DNA from: Opisthorchis felineus
Lineage: Eukaryota > Platyhelminthes > Trematoda > Opisthorchiida > Opisthorchiidae
DNA length: 64,000 nucleotides
Direction of reading: 5' to 3'
Assembly (NCBI GenBank): GCA_004794785.1
Contig: SJOL01007296.1
Location: forward strand, 178,893 to 242,892
The translations under genes and the position numbers were made by a program. The notes beneath the pieces were generated by a model, which saw only the letters and a program-made list of their open reading frames with translations, had not been told where the DNA came from and ran no database searches. Shown piece by piece: positions 10,140 through 20,447 of the stretch (position 1 is the stretch's first letter; each line of letters opens with the position of its first letter).

Positions 10140-12410
10140 GGAAAAAAGCAAGATTTTTAATCCTATTTTCACTAAAATGCTTGGCAGTTTTCCCAGTCTC
10201 GGTCATCAATCTCAGTGGCGCGAACCATAGTCTTCGCCTCAAAAATTCAGCATTTTATTAATTACTCTTGTATCCCGTGTCCAGTGCAGGTTCCGCCATT
10301 GTCGAGTCTCTGAGTAACGCTGGCTATTCACCTGTGTGTCTCGGTGGCCTGCTTATGTTCTTTTTGTGTGATGTTCGATTCTGGTGTACAGTCCTTTGGC
10401 CCTTTGTCATGTAGGGAATTTAGTGCAGTAATTGCATTTAATTTTGTAGACAGTTCCTGGTTCTGTTCGGCGAACTCGTTCCCTCAACGCCACCAACACA
10501 GTGCGCAGAGTATACCCCTTCTGGAACGCTGTTCTTTGTTAGACGTGTTTAGAATCCTTCGAAGGACTTCGGATATCCCTGGTTTATATGGTATAAGAGC
10601 AGTCCCAGTTCATTCCTCGTTGAGTTTCGTCCCCGGCACCAACACCCTTCGTAAATGATGCTCAGTCAAGCTAGCTGGATACCCACTACCCTGATATTTG
10701 CTCTTTTGCTTCAATTCGGGCCACCGTCTCACCAACTTCTCGAGTGTACAGAGCTCTTATTCACTTAGGCGTTGATGTATAAACGAGTAGTTCAAAATTA
10801 CCCCAGTGTCAGTTGGATTCTCGTACACTGTGGTCTTTAGTTTTCCCCTGACCATATGTGTCATGCAGTCTATGAAGGCTAGTGTACCCGAATTTGATCC
10901 TGTCTCCATACTAAATTTGATGTGTGGATTCAGGTCATTCAGATAGTTGTAAAACTCACTGATATTGTCTCGTTTCATCACGAAGAAAGTATCACCTACA
11001 TAACGCCAGCACATCTTGGATGGAAAGGCGAATACGGCTAAAACTTTTCCATCAAATTCTTCCATAAAAGTATTTGCCAAAACTGGGGATATTCGAGATC
11101 AAATTACTAGACCTTGTTCTTGATTGTAAATCATGGAGTCAAAAATGAAATGGACATGATTCAGGTATGCTTTTATACTTTCCACCATATTATCTACCGT
11201 AGGCTGTTCTGAAAGGCTGATGTCTACCAGTAACAACTGCTTAGCGACTTCTAAAGAGTCCCCTTTGGGTACATGTGTATAACGAAATGACATCGAAACT
11301 TACAAGAATGTCATTTGGTTCCACGGTGAATCCTGCTACTTTGTTGGCAAAGTCATATGAATATAAGTACTAGATTCTCCGGTGAGAGGTTTTGGAATAA
11401 CTGCCAAGAATCTGGCCAGTTCATGGAGTGGGAAACCTATTCCGTCTACTGCAAGTTTCACCGGAACATATAATTGTGCATTTTTGGTAGGCCGCAAAGC
11501 CGTGGTTGGAGTGGGGTACAATGGATACCACTTCCACTTATCATGGACCGAAAATACCGCAACTTCATTTCTACTCCTATTCATTGTAGACGCAATATTC
11601 CCTCTGTCGATTTGGCGATAAGGAGCCTCAGCTAGGTTTTGCTTGACCTTCTGTAGATAATCGCTCCTGTTCATGGCAACGATGGCCTTACCCTCATCCG
11701 TCCTTGCAATCACTACGTTGTCTACCTGTTTCAAGGCGCGTGACGCTCTCCGCTCCGCTGTGTAATATTTGGAGCTCCTGGTTGCTGAGACTCAAGGGCT
11801 GTGACCAGCTGTACCCGTAGCTTCTCGGCCTCCACTGGCGGAATTTTTCAAACAGAGGTTCAACGCTAGGTATGGTTTCTTCCGCACTTATTACCCTTTT
11901 TCTTACAGCAAAATTCAAGCCCTCACTGATCGGTTTATTTGATAAATTAATGACTCTACAATAGCTAGTTGGCAGCTCACACTTTGTTATGGAATCACTA
12001 GAAAGCTGAGTCATGGAAAGCGACTATTCAAACTTACCTATTTGTTTATCCTTGCAGAGTTGTCCTTGGATGGCTTTCGCTCCTATCGCGTTGGTTTTGA
12101 GTAACTGAAAAGGGCATGGTCTGAAGTTCTTGGCTGAGCCGACATGCATGGTGACAGATATCACATAAACGGCAAACATTCAAGAAAATCCTCTGTTTGG
12201 GGAAAAACTTGACGGCTGAGAATGTTATTCGGACAGAAGCAAATGATGTGTCCGGTGGCTTAACCAGTAAATATGTGGAGCTTAAGTTGTGCTTCAGGCA
12301 CCTTTTATTGGATATGCGGTGGTTCTCCCAGTTTGTCTCTAACCTCACCAATCGAAAGTAATCACTTGATAAATTGAGAACACATTGTACGTAGTTATTT
12401 TTAATCAATT
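10140..12410 (-). pseudogene. Penelope-like element, nearly full-length but decayed (RT plus GIY-YIG remnant)
   Basis: On the minus strand the parts run in Penelope order. About 12408-12046 is an N-terminal region (RLVRLETNWENHRISNKRCL). About 11960-11850 reads INLSNKPISEGLNFAVRKR. About 11734-11340 carries VVIARTDEGKAIVAMNRSDY, then YPTPTTALRPTKNAQ and SSTYIH. About 11293-11099 holds SFRYTHVPKGDSLEVA and the 'DS+IYNQEQGL.' block. About 11080-10757 has ANTFMEEFDGK and the catalytic box WRYVGDTFFV (family Y-V-D-D-T-F, first Asp changed to Gly), ending in AFIDC and TTVYENPTDT. About 10590-10460 is a linker LIPYKPGISEVLRRIL, then VYKIKCNYC, the start of a GIY-YIG nuclease, which then ends in a stop. 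A terminal motif near 10179-10200 abuts the left inverted arm. Several stops and frameshifts make it non-functional. Confidence 0.88.
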
Positions 12411-14254
12411 GGAAAAGTGTGAAACCGACTGAGAAGTCATCGTTTCAGAACGGCTTGATAAACACTCAAGAGAGGTGACTTAAACCTGCAGTGCACTGAA
12501 CAAACGGACCAAAACCTTACCCACACCACTTCCTCCAACTAAATTGTCGTAGCATTCTTAAGCCAACACAGACCAGCAAAACTTAACGGTAGCCCCAAAG
12601 GTGAATTGTCAATTGAAGCACCTAGAACCGGAAGATCAAAGAACCAGATCCGGTCAAAATAATTTGAAATCCATCAAGCCCATTAATCTTACGATTTAGG
12701 CAACCCTACTAACCCACAAGACCCTTTAAATGACTTTCAATACTGATCTAGTGTGCTAATCTGAAAAGGCCTTACTGATTGTTTTTCCGTCTGCCTTGAA
12801 TCCTAGCCAGATTGGTGACCTGTTCACTTGGCCTGACAAAGGTTTTTTTTTTCAAAGGCGAAACATCGCGCAGTTAAAAACTAATGATTATTTACCAGGT
12901 CCTTCTGAAACCAAACATGTCTTCTTTCTGTTTTTTCAAGAGTAATTTGGTAGTCAGAATATCCTTTCTGTAGAAGCGTGATGAACGTCCAGCCCTGCTA
13001 AATTATGATGTATCTTCTACGCTTCACCTAGTTCACGTCTGCAAAATGAAGGCAAACTACCACAGCTGAGTGGAGGAGGAAGTTGTTCAAAATGGCCCAA
13101 TCTGGGAGAGATGTAGGAGAAATCAAGCGTCCTATTTTAGCTCATCTGGTCCACACGGGGATAGTCTTTTGGGACACCACAAAATGCATTCGAAATCGGT
13201 CAGATTGCGTAACTTCATTATTCCCGAGGCTAACACTATCAGATTCTTTACACCCGAACGTTGTGCACAGAAGGAATCCGTCCATGATGTTTAAGTGAAC
13301 TAACCAAGTTTTCGGAAATTTTCCGACGATTACACATATCGTGCCATCTCCCCTTTACAACCCATACGACTAGCTGGTCTGCATGACATTTTTCCCAACT
13401 AACAAATTCTCCTATATCAACGTCTGCCCTGCTACAATTATTTGGTTTGTGTTTTCACTTATTTTCAGAATTAGGTTCAAAGGCATGACGAGTTAAATTT
13501 ATTGGGAGCAGCAAAATTTGGTCTTCGGAGAAGGACTCAATAAAAGAGATGTCTTAGGATGATGAGGAAACTAATGGAAACACTATCAAATGGCTGTACA
13601 AAAATAATTTATGTTTATAAGGGTGAAGAAGTAACACCCATGGTTTCTGTAGTTTTGTGCAAACCACGAAGATCCGGTTACTATTTCTGGAAGCCCTACT
13701 TCTACAGCAGTATTCTTATAAGGTTTGGCAGAAAAGTGTACACGATGAGAACTGTTTTTTTTCAGGTGGTGGAACAGTTGAGGACGGAAATCTCATAGAA
13801 ACCAATTGGATGGTGTCGGCAAATACCCAATCCGATACACGAGGTGTTCTATTTGTAGATGGGTAAATCGGACAGACTGGTGTGTTGTGGTTGCAACTAC
13901 TGACGAAGTTCAGCAGTATAATGAGTCGGTAGGAAAAACGGACCACATCCGTCTGTCTGGTTAGTCGACGATATTCTCTCTGACATACGGTGCTTCGTGT
14001 TGCTCTGCTTGGAGCAATTCACTCATGCGGGTTGGTACAAATGTAAAAGTTCGGTCCATTAATGAGACGATAAATTTATTTAATTCCCTCATCAAGAAAA
14101 TGGCATATCCATTTGCGAATGATGTCAAACATTTGCATACCCATATTGGACTGCACAAACATCAGAGACTTCGTTTTTAGATCACCACGTCACCAGAAGT
14201 GAAACCTCTCGAACAAAAATCAAGATGGTCATTTCCACATACTTACCAGTTTTG
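12411..14254. other. Unrecognised part of the loop between the inverted arms
   Basis: AT-rich, with short open frames only (the longest about 79 codons, 13559-13798). There is a T run at about 12842-12853. I saw no transposase motif and no inverted homology to the other side of the loop, so the loop is asymmetric: about 0.2 kb lies between the Penelope endonuclease remnant and the left arm, against about 1.8 kb between its N-terminus and the right arm. Confidence 0.4.
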
Positions 14255-15497
14255 TGTTATCCGGTTGCTAACCTTCCTATCGCCAACCACTTTGGTGATG
14301 AGATAAGTTGATATTCTGTCACTCAGACAGGTCTGAGTTAACCATCTCCATATTCTATCCATCTATCTGGCCATCTGTCTCTGTCCTCTTCTCTGGTTGC
14401 TCAGAATTCCTCACCACTCTGTGCTCCTAGTCCACTCAAATGTCATGCCTGTTTCCGTGTTCTTTTTACGTCTGCTGGTATGAACACTGAATGAGATGGA
14501 GCTTGTTATGAGATTGGAATTTTTTGTCTTATTTGTATCGTTGGCACTAGTTACGGCCCAATGCTGTGCAGCACTGGCAGACTTCCTTACAGGGTTGACG
14601 TACGAGACGTACGGGCACCACTTATGGAAATGTGCGTGTGTGAATGAGACGGTTTGAGTGGCTGAATATGTAGCATTAATCAGTCGGTCTGAATTATATG
14701 CAGTGTGCCTAACCACATGTATTCTGACTAACGAGACCATGCAGAACAGTCCCATGTCGGGTATTTTGTCTTTAGTGTTTTGTACCTTTCTTCTGTTTCC
14801 ATTATAACATTGCGTACTTTGTCAACTGCATAAACGTTTTTTTTAATACGAAAAACTACGAAAACAGCGCACTTTCACGTTTATACGCAATACAAACGCG
14901 GTCACGTGCTTCGACTTTCCCTTCTGATTTTGTTCGTACTTGCGGCGGTCATTCGAGAGTTTCATGTACTAACTCTGGTATCAAAACACTCCAGACTACC
15001 TTCGGATTTTAGTATATGTGAGAACTGTTCAAAAGCAGACGTCTGTACAACCATAATTGGTTAACTATTTATTCGCCGACCTAGGCCAATGACGAACTAT
15101 TTTAGGGAGAACAATTCTTAGTGAGTCTGTTCCGTTTGACCCACTGTATTATTGTATACGCAACCTAGCGTTATTATTTCTATTTCGTAGCCACATACTC
15201 CTGGTAAAGTAGCTTTTAGGGTAGCCAGACAGCTACATGTTTTCGGTTTGTGCTGCGCGAGTGACCGAAGGAGTACGCACTGTTTTGAGCGATGGATGAA
15301 CAAGATAGTTCAATGAGGTAGTGCGGTTATGTGCGCTCCTCGTACTACCTGATCGTTAGATCGCTAGCTGATGTTCTCATCCCTATCCAACTCCGACGAA
15401 CAATCACCCGTTGTCGTCGTGTGACATTTATGAGGTCACTTAACTTCTGTACCCACATTACTAGTTATTTGCAGAGTGGTATCCTCATAAACTGAAT
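14255..15497 (-). repeat. Right arm of the near-perfect 1.24-kb inverted repeat
   Basis: Reverse-complement partner of 8897-10139. It holds the identical 61-codon frame at 15118-15303 (minus) and an intact 114-codon frame at 14411-14755 (minus). In the left arm the corresponding frame is cut by TAG at 9810-9812, produced by the single mismatch. Just inside 14255 the match stops; just outside 15497 it continues at lower identity, for example TGTATTAAACTG on the minus strand against TGCATTAAACTA on the plus strand near 8837. Confidence 0.95.
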
Positions 15498-17929
15498 AAG
15501 TTTCCGCAGGTCCTCTGCTATTTCCCTTAATGAGTAAGAACACTGCTGCAGTTTAATACACAGTGTGTGTGTGTCCATGAAAACGGTAAGTGAGATCTAG
15601 CAGGCTGACTGTTGTACTATGAGCATTTCTGTCTGACTTTTAATAACTCTTTAAGGCGAATTTAATCCGTATAACCTGTGGAAATGCTTAGAAGTTTTAC
15701 GTGTGGATTGCTTTTTCCTCAAAACTGCGCCATGTATATTAATGATAGGAATTGCTCGGTATATGCGCATCATTTTGATTAACATGACGGTAGGCTGGAA
15801 ACGCAAAATCGTGGTTGTTCGCAGCATTTCAGTTTTCAGTGCTTTATCGTTTGGAGGCCGATCCGCTAGTGGTGACTCTGTTTAATATAGATGATTCCAT
15901 CTCGGAGGTCACTGAATAACAATTAGATGGTTTTCTTTAAACCAGTTAACAGGTTTCAGATGTGATATTTTCGAATTTTATATTAGCGGAAACTACTGCA
16001 ATTAACTGTCTCGTCATCGGCAGTTACTTTATTACTTCATTACTTCGGTTTTTAAAATTTTCTTAAGTCGGTCGAAATTTCGTTATATTGCACTTCCGGC
16101 GAGCGAATAAGTATGAAATGCCCATATGCGCTTCATCCCTCTACTGATGGGTATTCTGAGCTTCATATGAGCTGTTTCTTTCCTGATAGAAGATTTTCCA
16201 GTGCAACTAAGTTGTGGTTGTGGGTCTTTGTGCTTTATTCCTTCTAAAAGTGTCAGAGGACCGCATGAGAAACAGTTCTCCGTCGAAGTTCGTTTTAAGT
16301 TCCATTTTCTAGCGCATCCGGTCTTCGAAGCACACATGGTTACGTGCAACAAAACGAAGACGTTTTTGAAAGCCTCCCAGGTTTATGTTCGCAAAAACAG
16401 CCGCACAACAGAGAATCGAGAGCTCACAAACTGATCAGTTGTTTGAATTATCTATAAGCAGCAGATTTGTAACAGTAAGGTCCTTAGCACTCCTGTGTCG
16501 GGTCTACATGGAAGTAATCCAGCACGAAAGAATAAAAAACGATATGGCAATATGGATGAAACACAGTATGATGTTATGATATACCTGATGTAAAGTATAA
16601 CAGAGTTGAACTGAAAGTTCGGACACATATGTCAATCAATGTTAGGGAGGATTCCTTTAGTACATTGGAAGACTGATATACAATGGAAGTTTCGCCGAAC
16701 ACGTCATCTCACCTTTTTTTCGTATCGTCTGTTGTAGTTCTTTTCAATCAGCCGAGGTCCGTGACAAAGTTGCCCTCCTGACCTTTCGGATGTATGGTAA
16801 ATTTTTATCCTTTTCTCATTCGAAAAAGCTTGAGGTTGTTGTGTGGACTTTTTCTATTTGGAGTTAAAACCGGTCGAGTGAACCTTTTATGCCAGTTTGC
16901 CAGAGATTCTCTTAAGTCACCCGACAAATCCGCCGACATATTTTACCGGAGATTCCTTTGTGCGAAGAGGTTTGCGGTTCCCTACGTTTCAAGTGACAGC
17001 AATATTGGAGACCAAACTAATTTCTTGCTTCCACGGAAAAACCAGCGACTGATGTCCCTTGCATTCTTGATTAGTATGCATTGAACTTTGCATCAAACTT
17101 AGGTATAACAGGTGACGTTTGAAAGTAAACAGCTTGAGTTTGAGTATGGGATGCCCTAACAAATTTGAATTGATATTAATGGTGAGTTTTGGGTCAGATG
17201 AGAAAACCTTCAGCCAATGGAAATTCTGTATCCTATTAGGAGGTTAAGATGAACATAATGATGACAACTTCTACCTGACTATTAACCACGAGGACACTTG
17301 CTCGTCGAATTATTCGATACGGTTTGAATTAGTCTACGAACTCGGTTAAACCAGCGGTCCCGATGGCTGACCTACTGACAATGACTCACTGAGACAGTTT
17401 AACCGCCAGTTATTAGCCAGAATGCTCCGCTTGTATAATCAACAAAACTAGTAGATAATCTCAGAATTACGAAGTCGGTTTACTGGAAGTTCAGAATTTG
17501 GATCGTATTGGATCCAGAAAACCATAGACGCACTTGATCTTTCATCCATAGTCAAAATCCACGGGTGGGCAAATAGGGTCCCGACGAGTGGTTTGGGGTT
17601 TTAGGCATTATACTGAAACACGAAACAATCTGACTGTTTGGCAGTCAGAAATATATACGTAATTTCTCCCTGAACAAATGGTGGGCAAGAGATAATCCAC
17701 TTTGTTTTGTTACGGAACAGCATCAAACCTTCAAATGCTAAAAAATAGGTTTGAATCGAAATTCGAAGATTACAACATTATAGAACGGAGTTGGGCAAAT
17801 TCCACCGTTCACATGAGCACATTTACTAAACTAATAAACTAAATTCTCCAAGAATTTTTAGGAGTGGATATTGTTAGAAAAAAACAGCACTGAAGAATGC
17901 GCGTGTCAGTCTCAATATGTCTGCGAGAT

Positions 17930-18125
17930 CTGAAATAGCTCCTCAGTTAAGACCCAGACTTACTGCCCGGAAGGTCCTTAGGTCGAACCCGACTTCAGCA
18001 TCTTGACTGATCTTGTATAGGCTCGAGCAACCTGGCAAATTTTCAGACTTCGTGCTTACTAGAGGTGACATGGCAGATAGGTACTGCAAGCACTTGACAT
18101 CTGAACGACTATACTGCCAAAAATG
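17930..18125 (+). mobile_element. Old, diverged copy of the tRNA-headed SINE
   Basis: Collinear with the better-preserved SINE at 32577-32771. Shared blocks are GGAAGGTCC/GAAGGTCC, TCGAACCCGACTTC (B-box region, near 17973), CTCGAGCAACCTGGCA, CTTCGTGCTT, GGTGACATGGCA, TAGGTACTG and CTGAACGA. The A box is eroded and the (ATT)n tail is gone. It lies antisense in the intron of the lectin-like gene. Confidence 0.8.
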
Positions 18126-19273
18126 TTTCGTACGATCTCTCAGTGTGCATTGATTATGCAACCCAATCGCTTGACCGCATTTTAGACCACTTTGGTCTAT
18201 CCAGTTAGACAACCCCTTAATCCCAAAGGCAAACAGCTGTCTGTTTACCCTCCTATTTTACCCATTAGCTTTGTACTCACCTTTTAACGATATCCAGAAC
18301 ACAATGGAATTACTCATTCTATGTTCCTGGTAAAATCATGGGAATCATCTGTGGGCATGCCGGAATGGTTCTTCAAATCCCCCGAGGTAAACTGGGTGTA
18401 GTGGGAATCCAGGTAAATTTTGAATCTGGGTGCATAACATTGCTTGCACGGCGGTTTGGAAAACAAATTTTGGCGCACCAGAAAGACATACGTTGATGAA
18501 TTGTCGGTAGCCCAAATTCAGAGCTTGTCTGCTTTTCCAACCATAAAGCTGGTGGATATGTGTTGCGTATTTGCGTAAGACAGTGGCTTGAAATAATCTT
18601 AGCCGTTTGAAGCGTTCATTAGCTTCTTGCTACTTCAGGACGGATAAATGTCTCGTTCCTATTAGAACTCTGAAATCTGACGTCTCATTACCTGGTGAAC
18701 CTTGGAATTACTTAAACTAACCAATCGAAATACATACGCATTCTCGTATCATCGGTGTATGGACCTGTAGCCGAAGATGAACCCTGCTAACTTTAACTGA
18801 AAAGACTGATGGAATAAATTGCGTTCAGCTGGAGTTTTCATTTATTTTCGACAAGATATCCCAATTTTGGAGCGTAATTACTTTCAGTCTGTCAAATATC
18901 AAACGCAAATTTCGTTTCTCCAATAACGGTGTGCAATTCCTGCTTGTCAATTGCTGGGGTGCATAAAAGCCTTGCAACGACCAGTGAGAAATCGAAGGAC
19001 GTGGTATGATGTCTTATCCAAGTGAAACAGTGCCCGCATATGTTTTGTAGTGTGTCGTTGTAAGCTGTAGAGCACTGTTCTATGTATGCCGCATATGTTT
19101 TGGTAACTCACGTAGGTTATCGTGCAACGTAAGAATACCTATTGTCCTTTTATCGTCCCTGCTCCTGGGACATCTTCAAGCTAAACATAATCCTCGATTC
19201 TGCCGGGAATCACACTGTAACTCCAGGTGCAACATTTGCATTGCCAATATAGTGTGTAGAAATTTTTCTTCAG

Positions 19274-19440
19274 GTAACGCTACTCTCAAGGTTGCTGACA
19301 ACTCTTTGCAGCCTACCTCCTATTTGTACAACGTCAGTCCCCGAGTGTCCGTCAAACTTATGTTCTACTTGAACCCAAATTGCACGCCAATTTTGTTGCT
19401 ACGGGAGAATTAACTAGATTCACACTGAATTTTGCGCTTA
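19274..19440 (+). repeat. Palindromic MITE-like family: degraded left half
   Basis: Matches the left half of the fuller copy at 25662-26034: CTCAAGGTTGCTGACAACTC, then CCCCGAGTGTCCGTCAAACT, TATGTTCTACTTGAACC, CAAATTGCACG and CCAATTTTG. The right half is missing. It sits in the intron about 370 bp from the exon 1 donor. Confidence 0.6.
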
Positions 19441-19806
19441 TGATGATTGTTTTGTATCCCTCATCCCTCTTTTAATCCGAGATAAGAAGGGCCGGTTGAG
19501 TCATCCGTCAGTCATAAGAATTGAAAGTGTGTTGACTTAAGTCGCTAAGCTACAAAAGTGGCAATAATTCATGCCATTCTGTCATAGAAATCTGTGACTC
19601 CAATGAATTCCACTGGGTTTTCCGCTCTAAAACACGGCTAGCTCCTTGGATGTTGGGTTAAGTCGTCTGATGACCGTATTACCTATTGCCGACAACAGTT
19701 TGCATTTGTTGCCACGAAGTAGTAATACGAGAATTGCATTATGGTGGAAAAACTTAACTTTTCACATCAGTCCATTACTACTGGCATTCTGAAACGTGTC
19801 ACTTAC

Positions 19807-20447
19807 TTCCAAACACACCCGATTTGAGTCCATGCCGGCAGTTCCCTGTGGCACCCTACATATCCTCCACGTGATTCTACCAGCTTTGAGAAAGAAGCCG
19901 GGAAGCCTGAACGAAAATGATGGACAGTCGGAACGTCAGACAGTGGTCCACCGTGTTCGCAGTACACCCGAGCGTTGGTCCATGTGCAGTCCAGGTTAGT
20001 ATCACGCATTCGATTATCCGACTTATCATAAATAATAGCAGGTTCATTGTTTGGTTCGAATATTGCCCACCGAATTTTATTCGTCTTTCTATTGAAGCCC
20101 GGTGATCTGGGATCCACATCTCGCCAGACATTATAAACGTCCTGTTTATGAAGCAATCGATTTAGTCCTGTCCAGCTATTTGATGAAATAGATTTACCGG
20201 AAGTAACGTTCAAGAAGTGTCTACCCATGAGAAATACTAACTGTCCGCTCTCTTCCCCGTATCTTGCACATTTTTCACATGCCTTGCAGAACTGCCGTTC
20301 GATACCAAGATCAACGATGCATACACCGGGCATAATCTGTTTGTAATTTGGAAGACAATCCGTATCCACTTTCAAAACCGATACAGTGACCAAGATCAGT
20401 AGAGATAGCATTCTGTTTTGGGAAAAATCCCAACGTAGTTTGAACAT
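19807..20447 (-). CDS. Exon 1 of a secreted C-type-lectin-like/PAN protein
   Basis: A 213-codon frame plus two bases, ending at a GTAAGT donor; the apparent stop at 19803-19805 lies in the intron. Residues 13-30 form a signal peptide (MLSLLILVTVSVLKV); the ATG for residue 1 (MFKLRWDFSQNR) is also possible. Residues 31-164 read as a C-type-lectin-like domain: CLPNYKQIMPGVC at the start, FCKACEKC (54-60), QLVFLMGRHF (69-78), SWTGL (91-95, the usual WIGL), EPNNE (131-135) and C154/VYCE (161-164). The EPN triplet is the mannose-type ligand loop of the family, but the usual WND before the penultimate Cys is replaced by TNLD, so calcium-dependent sugar binding is uncertain. There is an N-glycosylation sequon at N80. 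From about residue 186 a PAN/apple-like domain begins (GGYVGCHRELPAWTQIGC) and continues in exon 2. Likely secreted or tegument-associated; the specific function is unknown. Confidence 0.85.

Larger units (their letters stand above)
6983..19806 (-). other. 12.8-kb intron of the lectin-like/PAN gene
   Basis: The donor on the minus strand is GTAAGT (19801-19806) and the acceptor is TCTGTCCAG ending at 6983. The intron carries the 1.24-kb inverted repeat arms, a Penelope-like element on the same strand as the gene, an old SINE copy (about 17930-18125) and a MITE-like fragment (about 19274-19440). At 6990-8700 and 15700-17900 I see only AT-rich sequence with short chance frames. One candidate frame at 16171-16434 (plus), with an acceptor-like tract before it, was considered and not accepted. 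Confidence 0.8.

Noticed and set aside
8897..15497. Inverted arms as terminal inverted repeats of an autonomous DNA transposon (Polinton or foldback type)
   Set aside because: No transposase, integrase or polymerase B between them; the only coding relic is Penelope-like, and homology continues outside the arms.
16171..16434. Cys-rich plus-strand frame with an acceptor-like tract inside the intron, considered as an exon of a nested gene
   Set aside because: No matching donor, no partner exon and no domain motif; an antisense frame of similar length overlaps it.
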